Below, piece after piece: positions 1-7,782 of a DNA stretch of 55,247 nt. Within the stretch, counting starts at the first letter, position 1. Every line of letters starts with the position of its first letter. The DNA comes from Vreelandella aquamarina (GTDB lineage Bacteria > Pseudomonadota > Gammaproteobacteria > Pseudomonadales > Halomonadaceae). The position numbers and the translations under genes were made by a program. The notes below the pieces were generated by a model. It saw only the letters and a program-made list of their open reading frames with translations, was not told the origin of the DNA and searched no databases. The DNA lies in contig NZ_FODB01000022.1 in assembly GCF_900110265.1 (NCBI RefSeq), positions 1-55,247 of the forward strand. The letters run 5' to 3'.

Positions 1-1
1 C

Positions 2-115
2 GCAGCCACGCTGAAGCTGCACGCCCGGCGCATCACCGTTCACCTCGGCGATGCGGCTGACAAATGGTGGCCTGCCTTGCTGAAGGGGCTACCGAAACTG
101 ACCGCGCTAGGCTGA
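2..115 (+). CDS. C-terminal end of an unidentified protein (possibly a transposase)
   Basis: An open frame enters from the left edge and stops with TGA at 113-115, giving 37 residues. The sequence is basic and Leu-rich, with stretches such as KLHARRITVHLGDAADKWW. The pattern of a short basic strand before a Trp-rich tail resembles C-termini of IS1380-like DDE transposases, but the piece is too short to assign. It could equally be the end of an ordinary host gene. Confidence 0.35.
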   Translation, partial: AATLKLHARRITVHLGDAADKWWPALLKGLPKLTALG

Positions 116-263
116 CTCGTCGGCGATACCACCACCGATCCCTGCGCCAAGCAGCCCCACTTCGGCTGACGGTGACGGCTGCACGGATGAGGGCAATTCA
201 TTCCTGTAGGCTATAAGAAGAACTAAAATTTGCGCTTTTTTGCATATAACAGCGGGGTCTCAT

Positions 264-332
264 GCTGCCAACGCGGTGCCGGTGGGCTGGTGTTGGCAGC
301 GAGGGCTGACAATCCACTCAGCCAGCGCCCTC
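264..332. repeat. Two adjacent hairpins downstream of the RlpA-like gene
   Basis: A perfect 9-bp inverted repeat (GCTGCCAAC at 264-272, GTTGGCAGC at 292-300) is followed at once by GGCTGA/TCAGCC arms (304-309 and 318-323) nested in GAGGGC/GCCCTC. The 116-382 interval holds no convincing gene. The hairpins may terminate transcription of the RlpA-like gene (minus strand) or mark an old element end. No T-tract is present, so the role is uncertain. Confidence 0.35.
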
Positions 333-382
333 ATGAATAAGGCGGGTTAAGGGGTATCACACGCTTGCGGATGTGTTATCCG

Positions 383-775
383 TTAATCTACCAGGGTGAT
401 CATTACAGGTGCCGTGCCTCGGCGAATCATCCCGAGGGCTCGCGCTGCCCGTTTAGAAAGGTCGATCACGCGTCCTTTTACGAACGGGCCACGATCATTG
501 ATCATGACTTCGACTTCTTGTCCGGTATCGGGGCGGGTGACCAGCACCTTGGTACCGAAGGGCAGACTCGGGTGCGCTGCAGTCAGCGCTTGTTGATCGA
601 AGGGCTCACCACTGGCGGTGGTGGCCCCTTGGAAGCGGTCGCTATAGAAAGAAGCCACCCCTTCTTGTAACTCAGTTTGCGCATTGGTTTGATGAGCAAC
701 TGCTTGATTGGCCGTCAAAAAAAGCAGTGCGACTGCCAAGCAGGTCGTTCGTAGTCGGTGTTTATGGGCTCCCAT
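383..775 (-). CDS. RlpA-like septal ring / cell-wall protein (double-psi beta-barrel)
   Basis: The product has 130 residues. A cleavable signal peptide (basic start, hydrophobic residues 11-26, AVA-HQ site) is followed by an RlpA-like double-psi beta-barrel over the rest. It shows the family signatures [36 protein letters not shown] and [10 protein letters not shown]. RlpA proteins are periplasmic or outer-membrane lytic transglycosylases that act on denuded septal peptidoglycan. This one is short: it has no lipobox Cys and no C-terminal SPOR domain, so it may not be septum-targeted. A GAGG Shine-Dalgarno lies about 9 nt before the ATG. It stands alone, divergent from the acidic repeat protein at 1108. 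The domain is clear; enzymatic activity is inferred. Confidence 0.9.
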   Translation of the reverse strand: MGAHKHRLRTTCLAVALLFLTANQAVAHQTNAQTELQEGVASFYSDRFQGATTASGEPFDQQALTAAHPSLPFGTKVLVTRPDTGQEVEVMINDRGPFVKGRVIDLSKRAARALGMIRRGTAPVMITLVD

Positions 776-1014
776 AGGAGTACCTCAGTGGTTCGTAAAG
801 CGGACTCCGCATTCGTCGACGAGGTGCCGATAGGCGTATGGATAGTAGCTTGCTATGCAGGGGTCGGCAAGCTTTAAGAAGATCGGCGCAATTGGCCGCA
901 TAATTTCACTTTTTATCACATGCCGGTATGCCCTTGCGTTTCAGTGAGTTATGCCGTTCCCATGAAGCCAGTTAATGATGATATTTGTGCGGTGCAATAT
1001 TTTTCATTAAACGC

Positions 1015-1043
1015 TCACTTTAACTCGTTTAGCGCCATATAAT
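1015..1043 (+). promoter_or_regulatory. Putative sigma-70 promoter for the acidic repeat protein
   Basis: A perfect TATAAT lies at 1038-1043, with a weak -35 (TCACTT, 1015-1020) 17 bp upstream. It sits 65 bp before the start codon at 1108, in an AT-rich stretch. The rest of the 776-1107 gap shows no gene. Confidence 0.5.
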
Positions 1044-1107
1044 TCATGTACGACATCACTGCGCTCTACTGCTGACCACTATCTCGCCAATGAACAAGGA
1101 TGCACCC

Positions 1108-2550
1108 ATGGCTAAGTCTTCCTCTCTTACTCTTTTGATTGTGGCGGTGGGCGGCGTTGCCGTTGGTTACTTCGCCGCGCAAACGTTGCCCAGCGTGACC
1201 CCCTCGTCAGAAGAGCCCGACGCAGACACCACTACCGAACAGGGAGCGATGCCTGCGGCCCTTCAAGGCCTGGACTATCTCACCTTGGGTGAGCGCTCGC
1301 GGGGCGAAATCACCTCCGCCAGCGAGCTCAATGGCAAAGATGGCAGCCGCTTTACGCGTTATGCCATTTCATTGGAGGAAGAGGCACTGGTCGAGATATC
1401 GTTGAGCGGTGCGCTACAAGGCACGGTAGCGCTATATGACGATCAGCTCCAGCTATTGGCTAACGCAGAGACGGTGCGTCATCGTATCGAAGAGGGTGGC
1501 GATTACATCGTCGTCGTAAGCGGTGCCGATGCTCATAGCTATGGTCCGTTCAACGTCAGCAGCCGTACCATCGAGCTGAGCGATGCGGATAGTATGACCG
1601 TGGGCACCCCCGTCGACAGTTGGCTCGATAGCAGGGAGCGTGAGATTACGCTGACCATCGAAGAAGCAGGCATGTACCAGATCGAAATGCGTGCCGATGA
1701 GTTCGATGCGTACCTAGAATTGGAAGGCCCGAACGATTACTACCGCGAAGATGACGACAGCGCGGGTGAGTTGAATGCTCGCATTGCCGATTTTCTTGCC
1801 CCCGGTGAGTACACGTTGACTGCCCGCTCTGCCTTTGGTGATGGCAGTGGCCTGTTCACCCTGACGGCCGAGCCCCATGAGCTGCCGGGGAATGGCGAGC
1901 TGCGTAACGATGGCACCGTCACCCCCAACGAGACGCTGAGCGGCTGGTACAGCGGGCAAGACGTCACGTATGACTTAGAGATCGACCAAGCGGGCATGTA
2001 CCAAATCGATATGAGCTCCAGCGATGTGGACGCTTACTTGGTACTCGAGGGCCCTAACGGTTATTACCGTGAAGATGATGACAGTGCGGGTGAGTTGAAT
2101 GCGCGCATTGCCGATTTTCTCGCGCCGGGTACTTACCAACTCACGGCCCGTACCGCCTATGGCACCGACAGCGGGCTGTTCACTCTGGCTATTGAACCAC
2201 GTGATCTGCCGAACGATGTCGAGTTACGCAACGAAGGTGCGCTCACTCCCGATGAAACGCTCAACGGCTGGTACAGCGGCGAGGCTCTGACCTATCAGCT
2301 CACGATAGAGGAAAGCTCGCTCGTCACGCTGAGCATGAGCTCTAACGACTTCGATACGTATCTTGAACTGTACGGCGAAGGCGTGTCCTATACTGACGAC
2401 GACAGCGGCGGTGGTACCAACGCCCGTTTAGAGCAGGCGCTACTGCCCGGCACCTATACCGTGAGCGCACGCGGTTTTAGCGCCAGCGGCAGCGGTATGT
2501 TCGAACTAGCGGTGAGCGCAGAACCCACCGAAATGCAGCCGGACACCTAA
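1108..2550 (+). CDS. Acidic exported protein with repeated PPC-like beta-sandwich modules
   Basis: The ATG at 1108 is preferred over 1090 because AAGGA (1096-1100) sits 7 nt before it; this gives 480 residues. An N-terminal hydrophobic segment (residues about 6-24) acts as signal peptide or membrane anchor. A very acidic region follows, built of modules with an exact 108-residue period. Each carries a DxYLELxGP strand, a DDDSAGELNAR-type acidic loop and a LAPGTYTLTAR-type strand. This looks like bacterial pre-peptidase C-terminal (PPC) domains, normally found beside secreted proteases, but here no catalytic domain is present. The acidity suits a halophile. The function is unknown; ligand or calcium binding by the acidic loops is only a guess. 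A hairpin at 2582-2611 ends the unit. Confidence 0.8.
   Translation: MAKSSSLTLLIVAVGGVAVGYFAAQTLPSVTPSSEEPDADTTTEQGAMPAALQGLDYLTLGERSRGEITSASELNGKDGSRFTRYAISLEEEALVEISLSGALQGTVALYDDQLQLLANAETVRHRIEEGGDYIVVVSGADAHSYGPFNVSSRTIELSDADSMTVGTPVDSWLDSREREITLTIEEAGMYQIEMRADEFDAYLELEGPNDYYREDDDSAGELNARIADFLAPGEYTLTARSAFGDGSGLFTLTAEPHELPGNGELRNDGTVTPNETLSGWYSGQDVTYDLEIDQAGMYQIDMSSSDVDAYLVLEGPNGYYREDDDSAGELNARIADFLAPGTYQLTARTAYGTDSGLFTLAIEPRDLPNDVELRNEGALTPDETLNGWYSGEALTYQLTIEESSLVTLSMSSNDFDTYLELYGEGVSYTDDDSGGGTNARLEQALLPGTYTVSARGFSASGSGMFELAVSAEPTEMQPDT
1672..2530 (+). repeat. 324-bp tandem repeat encoding PPC-like modules
   Basis: Equivalent strands start at 1672, 1996 and 2320, exactly 324 bp apart. 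Modules 1 and 2 are nearly identical around the acidic loop (YYREDDDSAGELNARIADFL in both), while module 3 is diverged. A degenerate copy precedes them near 1386. Similarity at DNA level between the first two indicates a fairly recent duplication or gene conversion. Confidence 0.8.
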
Positions 2551-2581
2551 ACGCGACCGCGAAGTATCGGTTCGTTTTCAA

Positions 2582-2611
2582 CAACGCCCCTGCCGCTCTG
2601 CAGGGGCGTTG
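2582..2611 (+). terminator. Terminator-like hairpin
   Basis: Perfect 12-bp stem CAACGCCCCTGC / GCAGGGGCGTTG with a 6-nt loop, 32 bp after the repeat-protein stop. The following T-tract is poor. Confidence 0.65.
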
Positions 2612-2667
2612 CCGTTCTACGATGATCAGCCCGCCTCATAGGGTGAGTGATTCACAAGGAGGTTAAG

Positions 2668-3453
2668 ATGCTACGCACGTTCAAAACACTAGGAGTGGGT
2701 CTATCGCTCGCCGGAGCGCTTCTCTTGGGCGGCTGTTTGGCCGCTGATACATCGCCCTCAGAGCCGTTTGCACTGGCCTCGCTGGCCGTGGAAAAACAGT
2801 ACGTGGCCCCGGGATGTCAAGGGGAGCAGTGTTCGACGGTGACTATCTCAGCGCTGGCATTTCCCCAGGCGCCTGCGTTAAGCGAGGCCCTACAAACCCG
2901 CTTGCTCACCCTAGGCATGGCGATCAGCGACGAGACGGCTGCCCCTGCCGAGAGCTGGGACGCGTACGCTGAGCGCTTCCTGAGCCTAGCTGAAGAGGAC
3001 AACCAAGCCGCGCCTGGCGACATGACCAGCGAAGCGCTATTGGAAGCCACGGTGTACGCACGTCATCACGACCTGTTGGTCATCGAACTCAATAGCTATG
3101 TGTATCATGCCGGCCAAGCGCATGGGCTTCCGTTGACCGAATACATGGTCATCGATGAGCGCGAGCGGCGCATCGTCGAGCCCGAGGACATGCTGGTGGA
3201 CGGGCAGGAGGCCGCTTTCGATGCCCTTTTGGCTGGCGCGCATCAGCGTTGGATCACTGAGATGGGCCTCGATGCGCAGTTTGCAACCCAGTGGCCGCTG
3301 AGTAAAAGCCGCAACATTGCGCCGCTGGAGGACCGCTGGGAAGTGACCTACAACGTTTATGACATTGCGCCCTATGCGGCGGGCCAGCCAACCCTTACGC
3401 TCCCCCTTGAGGCGCTGAAAGGCGTGGCCAAGCCGCGTTACCTGGGCCAATAA
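2668..3453 (+). CDS. DUF3298 (RsiV-like) lipoprotein
   Basis: The ATG at 2668 has a near-perfect Shine-Dalgarno (AAGGAGGT, 2656-2663), so the upstream GTG at 2647 is not used; this gives 261 residues. The signal peptide ends in a lipobox (LLLGGC), so the protein is a predicted outer-membrane or periplasmic lipoprotein. The rest has the DUF4163/DUF3298 layout: a strand-rich N-terminal part, then the hallmark YHAGQAHGLP segment and a C-terminal beta domain. Relatives include the lysozyme-binding anti-sigma factor RsiV of Bacillus and many uncharacterised proteobacterial lipoproteins such as YiaD-neighbour types. No sigma factor gene is adjacent, so a sensing role is not supported here. A terminator follows at 3513. 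Confidence 0.85.
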   Translation: MLRTFKTLGVGLSLAGALLLGGCLAADTSPSEPFALASLAVEKQYVAPGCQGEQCSTVTISALAFPQAPALSEALQTRLLTLGMAISDETAAPAESWDAYAERFLSLAEEDNQAAPGDMTSEALLEATVYARHHDLLVIELNSYVYHAGQAHGLPLTEYMVIDERERRIVEPEDMLVDGQEAAFDALLAGAHQRWITEMGLDAQFATQWPLSKSRNIAPLEDRWEVTYNVYDIAPYAAGQPTLTLPLEALKGVAKPRYLGQ

Positions 3454-3512
3454 ACTAGCTCTGCGATTGCTCCTAATGGCGTAAAACAAATCGCCGGTTA
3501 TCGACTACGCTG

Positions 3513-3557
3513 AAAAGCAGCTCGCCGACACGAGACGTGTGGGGGAGCTGCTTTTTT
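3513..3557. terminator. Bidirectional-looking intrinsic terminator
   Basis: AAAAGCAGCTC at 3513-3523 pairs with GAGCTGCTTTT at 3545-3555, with an inner ACACG/CGTGT stem. A run of six T follows on the plus strand and an A-run precedes. It closes the DUF3298 gene. Confidence 0.8.
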
Positions 3558-3593
3558 ATTGTTCCCACGAAGACCAATAGGCATGGATCGCTT

Positions 3594-4073
3594 ATGACAC
3601 CCGATACGCAAGCCGCTCGGCAAGTGCAGCTACTGGTGGTCGATACGCAGGGCCGCTTGCTGCTCAAACGCGAGGCATCGCCTCCCCACTGGACGCTACT
3701 GGGCAGCGCGCTGGCTCACGATGAAGATTACCCGGCGGCGGCAATTCGTTTGCTCTTCGAGGAGGCCGGGCTTACCTGCCCCTTGGGGCCGCTACTTCGC
3801 CAGCGTGCCCACACCGCGAAAGCGGGCCAAACCGGTGAAGAGCGCTTTTTCTTGGTGCGCTGTCCCGATACCCAGCTTGACACCCACGACAACGCCCAGG
3901 GCAGGCTGATGCTGGACGATAGCCGTGACGCCACGCCCTGCTACGCGTGGTGGCCACTCTCGGAAATCCAGAGCAGCGAGAGTGACACCTTTGCGCCGTC
4001 CTGGTTGCCAGAGCTGCTGGCCAGCGTGCTGTTTAGCGAGATGATGATGCCCACCTCAGCGGCCCGCCTTTAA
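3594..4073 (+). CDS. Nudix-fold protein with an altered Nudix box
   Basis: The chosen start (ATG 3594, 159 residues) follows the terminator; the longer frame from 3537 would begin inside it. The fold reads as Nudix: an N-terminal strand VQLLVVDTQGRLLLKRE, WTLLGSAL, then a box-like helix AAIRLLFEEAGL and WWPLSEIQ near the end. In the canonical box (GX5EX7REUXEEXGU) the Glu after Arg is Leu here, while the EE pair that binds metal is kept. It may be a hydrolase with altered activity or a non-catalytic Nudix protein. Its last 18 bp overlap the convergent transporter gene. The Shine-Dalgarno is weak. Confidence 0.75.
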   Translation: MTPDTQAARQVQLLVVDTQGRLLLKREASPPHWTLLGSALAHDEDYPAAAIRLLFEEAGLTCPLGPLLRQRAHTAKAGQTGEERFFLVRCPDTQLDTHDNAQGRLMLDDSRDATPCYAWWPLSEIQSSESDTFAPSWLPELLASVLFSEMMMPTSAARL

Positions 4074-4934
4074 GCACCCAACGACCACCAGCAGGGCGGC
4101 CGTAGGTAGCCGCCAGTCGAATACGCTCATGCCTGCCAGGACGAGTAGCAACGCTGCCAAGATAGGCACGCCATACGCCAAGCTGCCCACGAGGCTGGCG
4201 TGACCGAATCGCAGCGCTTTGTCCCACGCCACCATGGCGATGCCGTAAGGCCCCAAGCCTAGCGCGATGCCTGCCACGAGCGCTTCGCCGCGAGGCAGCG
4301 CCACGTCACCCTCCAGCCAAACGCTAGCGATACAGGTGAGTGCACAAGCAATCAACAATAAGCGCGGCAGCAGCGGCGTGAGTGAGATAGGGGCCGCTTG
4401 ACCTAGCCATGAATAGAGTGCCCAGCAGCAGGCCGCCAGCAGCGCCAAGCCATAGCCGGAAGCCGAACCGCCAACTCCCCCGCTGAGCGCTTGGGGCAGC
4501 AGTAATATCGCCGCGCCCGAAAAAGCGATCAGCGCGCCGGCCACGCTTGCCCACTGCAACCGTCCCCAGCGGCTCCACTGGCTCAGCAGCACGAACAGCA
4601 CCGGCCATGTATAGGTAATCAACGCCGCTTCGGCGGCGGGGGCGAGACGCATACCAATGAAATAGCTGCTGACGGCGCCTACGATCAGCAGCGGGATACC
4701 CAGCCACACGCTTAGCCGCCAGCCTAGCGAACAGGTTTGCGTAGCAGCACGACGACTCAACGGCAGAGTGGCAAGTGCACCTGCTAGCAAGGTAAGTGCT
4801 GTTAGCTGAAGAGGGGCGGTGTCGCGGGCAAGCTCCACCAGCAGCGGCGCAATGCTCCACAGCGTCACCGCTACCAAGGCGGCGCAGACGCTGAATTTCG
4901 GGGATATGACTACTGGGGAGTGAGTGGGTTGCAT
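4056..4934 (-). CDS. EamA/DMT-superfamily exporter (YddG-like)
   Basis: The start at 4934 has AGGAGG 6 nt upstream, so the track of codons up to 5063 is untranslated; the protein has 292 residues. It has about ten hydrophobic segments arranged as two EamA repeats, each about 140 residues. Family-like stretches are LWSIAPLLVELAR in the first helix and ITYTWPVLFVLLSQW in the middle. This resembles the aromatic amino-acid exporter YddG. DMT proteins move amino acids, nucleosides or drugs across the inner membrane; the substrate here is unknown. It is transcribed divergently from a LysR regulator (5076), the usual arrangement for a regulated exporter. It overlaps the Nudix gene by 18 bp at the 3' end. 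Confidence 0.88.
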   Translation of the reverse strand: MQPTHSPVVISPKFSVCAALVAVTLWSIAPLLVELARDTAPLQLTALTLLAGALATLPLSRRAATQTCSLGWRLSVWLGIPLLIVGAVSSYFIGMRLAPAAEAALITYTWPVLFVLLSQWSRWGRLQWASVAGALIAFSGAAILLLPQALSGGVGGSASGYGLALLAACCWALYSWLGQAAPISLTPLLPRLLLIACALTCIASVWLEGDVALPRGEALVAGIALGLGPYGIAMVAWDKALRFGHASLVGSLAYGVPILAALLLVLAGMSVFDWRLPTAALLVVVGCLKAGR

Positions 4935-5046
4935 GACGCGCCTCCTGGAGCCTGCAGTGATCCAACCTTTGAAGAGGACCAAGTCTTGTAATGATCCTAT
5001 GGCGCGCAGCATACTCATCACCCACTCATCAAGATAACGATCTTTT

Positions 5047-5060
5047 ATGATCAATATCAT
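5047..5060. promoter_or_regulatory. Candidate LysR binding palindrome
   Basis: ATGAT-CAAT-ATCAT lies in the AT-rich gap between the divergent exporter and LysR genes, 15 bp before the LysR start. Such dyads are typical of LysR autoregulatory sites. Binding is an inference from position. Confidence 0.4.
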
Positions 5061-5075
5061 CAACAGTGGTGATGT

Positions 5076-5948
5076 ATGCGCGCACCCACGTTTGACTTAA
5101 CGCTGTTGCGAACGCTAGTGGCGATTGCGGATACAGGAAGCGTGACCGCAGCGGCGAAACGGCTGGCCTATACGCAGTCCACGGTGAGTATGCAGCTACA
5201 GCGGTTAGAAGCGCAGTTAGCGGTCAGCCTGCACGAGCGAGATGGTCGGCGGCTGCGCTTTACCGCTGAAGGTGAGCGCTTACTGGCTCATTCGCGAAGG
5301 CTGCTGGCGCTAAACGACGAGGCCTGGAGCGATATGCAGGCCCGCCAGATTACCGGAGATCTCACCCTCGGCATCCCTGAGGATTACGCCTCGCTGCTAC
5401 CGTCGGTGTTTGCCTACTTTCACCAGCTCTATCCGGCGGTGGGATTAACCGTTAAGTGCGCCACCAGTGCTCACTTGGTCGAGCAAGTGAAAGCCTCGGA
5501 ACTGGATCTGGCACTGGTAACGCGCCAGCGCAACTCCCCAGGGGGCGATGTAATTCGTCGTGAGCCGCTGGTCTGGGCGGTAGGGGTTCACCAGCAGCCA
5601 TCATTGAGCGACCCCATTCCGCTAGCGCTATATTCCCCAGGGGCGGATGTGTTTCGTGAGGTGGCGGAGCAGGCCTTACAGGCCGCCGGGCGGGATTGGC
5701 GAGTGGCTTACACTAGCCAGTCTATGGCGGGGCTTGCGCCGATTGTGACTGCTGGGTTGGCAGTGGTGGTTGTGACGAGGAGTATGCTCACACCTACGCT
5801 GCGACCGTTAGATGAGAGTAGCGGGCTGCCTGCTTTGCCGATGATTGAGCTGGCGTTGCACCGTGCGCCGCACCGGCCTTCAGAGCCAGCTCGACGGCTG
5901 GGTGAATTGATTCGCGAACAGCTAGCGGCTCCCAGCGAAGCGTTATAA
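5076..5948 (+). CDS. LysR-family transcriptional regulator
   Basis: The product has 290 residues. An N-terminal winged helix-turn-helix covers residues 6-65 (TFDLTLLRTLVAIADTGSV, then AAKRLAYTQSTVSMQLQRLE). A LysR substrate-binding domain follows from about residue 92 (GDLTLGIPEDYASLLP). It is divergent from the DMT exporter, so it probably senses the exporter's substrate and controls that gene and itself. The effector is unknown. The Shine-Dalgarno is weak, but no better start exists without cutting the HTH. Confidence 0.9.
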   Translation: MRAPTFDLTLLRTLVAIADTGSVTAAAKRLAYTQSTVSMQLQRLEAQLAVSLHERDGRRLRFTAEGERLLAHSRRLLALNDEAWSDMQARQITGDLTLGIPEDYASLLPSVFAYFHQLYPAVGLTVKCATSAHLVEQVKASELDLALVTRQRNSPGGDVIRREPLVWAVGVHQQPSLSDPIPLALYSPGADVFREVAEQALQAAGRDWRVAYTSQSMAGLAPIVTAGLAVVVVTRSMLTPTLRPLDESSGLPALPMIELALHRAPHRPSEPARRLGELIREQLAAPSEAL

Positions 5949-6036
5949 GGTATGTCATTACCTAACAATTATTTTTCTATCGTGACGCCGCTGAACTAAG
6001 CTAACGCTGACGACGCTACTGGGCAGGGAGTTTTGA

Positions 6037-6594
6037 ATGCACGAGTTAGATCACTATATCTACCCGCATCGGGTGCTGCACTGGCTGGTAGCACTGGCGG
6101 TGCTGCTATCGCTAGCGAGTGGCTTAACCCTTGGGTTTTTGGGCTATGAACGTACTGTAGCGCTCGTCGGGAATACGCTGACCAACCTACTTTATACTAG
6201 CCATAAGACCCTGGGCGTCACGGTTCTGCTGCTGATGACGCTGCGCATTATTACCCGAATTGCCTTTGTAGTACCGGATCATGATCCGCCCCTGAATGCC
6301 TTTGAGCGCATTGTGAGCACCAGCGTGCACCATTTGCTCTATGTGGGGCTGGTCGTTATGCCGCTCCTCGGCTGGGCAGCCACCGCCACAGGCGGTTTTC
6401 CGGTGGAATTTTTCCACTGGCATTTGTCAGGGCTACTAGGTAAGAATGAGGCGCTCTCGGAAACTCTGTTTATGTGGCACGAGCGTGTAGGTTGGGCACT
6501 GGTGGTGCTGATTACGCTGCATGTGGCTGGCGCGCTGTTTCATTGGCGAATTAAGCGCGATAACGTGATGAAGCGCATGAGCCTGTTTGATTAA
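6037..6594 (+). CDS. Cytochrome b561 (prokaryotic type)
   Basis: The product has 185 residues with four transmembrane helices (about 13-35, 52-72, 92-114, 147-168). Candidate b-heme axial histidines are H11/H15 near helix 1 (YPHRVLHWLVA), H56 (TSHKTLG), the HH pair at about 98 and H146/H159 (MWHERVGWAL, LITLHVAG). This matches the CybB-type family, inner-membrane quinol-linked diheme cytochromes that can oxidise quinol and reduce superoxide. GGGAG upstream supports the start. It is monocistronic and convergent with argP. A second, different b561 is at 35491. Confidence 0.9.
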   Translation: MHELDHYIYPHRVLHWLVALAVLLSLASGLTLGFLGYERTVALVGNTLTNLLYTSHKTLGVTVLLLMTLRIITRIAFVVPDHDPPLNAFERIVSTSVHHLLYVGLVVMPLLGWAATATGGFPVEFFHWHLSGLLGKNEALSETLFMWHERVGWALVVLITLHVAGALFHWRIKRDNVMKRMSLFD

Positions 6595-6755
6595 ATCGCT
6601 GCCTACGCATCTTCTAAGTCACGCTGAACCATAGCCATAAAAACGGGTGGTTTGGCGTGCTTTTTCCGTACTCATAAGCTGCCGTTGGAGAGTAATGGGG
6701 CTGCTCTGGTTCCTTGAGTGTAGACCTCTTTTTAGAGCCCTGAGTAAACATGATG

Positions 6756-7622
6756 CTAAAGCGTGAGATGGTTCAGCCTTTCCGTTAGTCGCTGAATCAG
6801 CTGCCCGCTGTGACGCCAATAGTGCCAGTAGAGCGGTACGGTTAATCCTTGCCCCGGTGCGATACTCACCAGTTGGCCTGCTTGCAACTGTTCAGCAGCT
6901 TGGCGCTGAGGAATCATGCCGTACCCAATCCCCGCCGTTGCCAAGCGCACGAAGCCCTCTGACGAAGGGCACAAGTGGTAGGGGAAGTGCCCCTGGTAGC
7001 CGCACTGCGCCAAAAACTGGTGCTGTAGCTGGTCGTGGGGGCCAAAGACGATAGCGGGGGCTTTTTGAAACGCCTCTGCGCTCAGGCCTTCCGGAAAAAA
7101 GCGTGCGGCATAGCTGGGCGATGCCAGCGGTTGATAAGACATATCCCCCACGTGTAGGCAGCGGGCACCGGCAATTGGGTTGGGTGTGGCGCATAGGCAG
7201 GCGGCAACATCGCCATCGCGTAGACGCTTTAAGCCTACCTCCTGGTCTTCAATGACCAAATCCAGCAGCACCTCTTCCGTTTGGCAGATATCCGCCACGG
7301 CGTCGGCCCACCAGGTCACCACGCTATCGGCATTCAGGGCAATGCGTAGCCTTGGCGCGGCTTTTTCTAGAGAGGGAAGAGCATCGTGTAAATCGCGCTC
7401 CAAGAGCTGCACCTGCTGGTAATGAGCTAATAATCGCTGGCCGGCAGGCGTGGGCGCGAGAGCGGGGTGGCGCACCAGCACCGGCTGGCCCAAACGAATT
7501 TCCAGCGCTTTTATCCGTTGAGAGATAGCTGATTGCGAAAGGCCCATCACGTCGCCTGCTCGCTCGAAGCCGCCGCACTCCACCACGGTGGCCAGTGCAT
7601 GCAGTAATTTGTAATCCACCAT
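6756..7622 (-). CDS. argP: LysR-type regulator ArgP
   Basis: The product has 288 residues. The HTH starts MVDYKLLHALATVVECGGFE and continues with LSQSAISQRIKALE. The effector domain carries ArgP-like segments (LRIALNADSVVTWW, ALCATP-like LCATPNPIAG, SSEGFVRLATAGIGYGMIPQ). ArgP (IciA) senses lysine and arginine and activates the basic amino-acid exporter argO, among others. An argO homologue lies in the same window at 39346, on the far side of the accessory block. The start has GAGGA 5 nt upstream. The family call is firm; the regulon here is inferred. Confidence 0.9.
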   Translation of the reverse strand: MVDYKLLHALATVVECGGFERAGDVMGLSQSAISQRIKALEIRLGQPVLVRHPALAPTPAGQRLLAHYQQVQLLERDLHDALPSLEKAAPRLRIALNADSVVTWWADAVADICQTEEVLLDLVIEDQEVGLKRLRDGDVAACLCATPNPIAGARCLHVGDMSYQPLASPSYAARFFPEGLSAEAFQKAPAIVFGPHDQLQHQFLAQCGYQGHFPYHLCPSSEGFVRLATAGIGYGMIPQRQAAEQLQAGQLVSIAPGQGLTVPLYWHYWRHSGQLIQRLTERLNHLTL

Positions 7623-7782
7623 GATGTCCTCTCTGTTGTTGGCTCTGGCAGTTAATCAACACCGCAACGGCGAGTAAAGGAAGGCGCGCGGGCCAAGATG
7701 CGTAAATGAAAATCAGTCTCTTTGTTTGACTTGCCGGGGAAGTGCGTCACAATTCGCCGCTTATGTGTAAAGGGGTTGCAGC

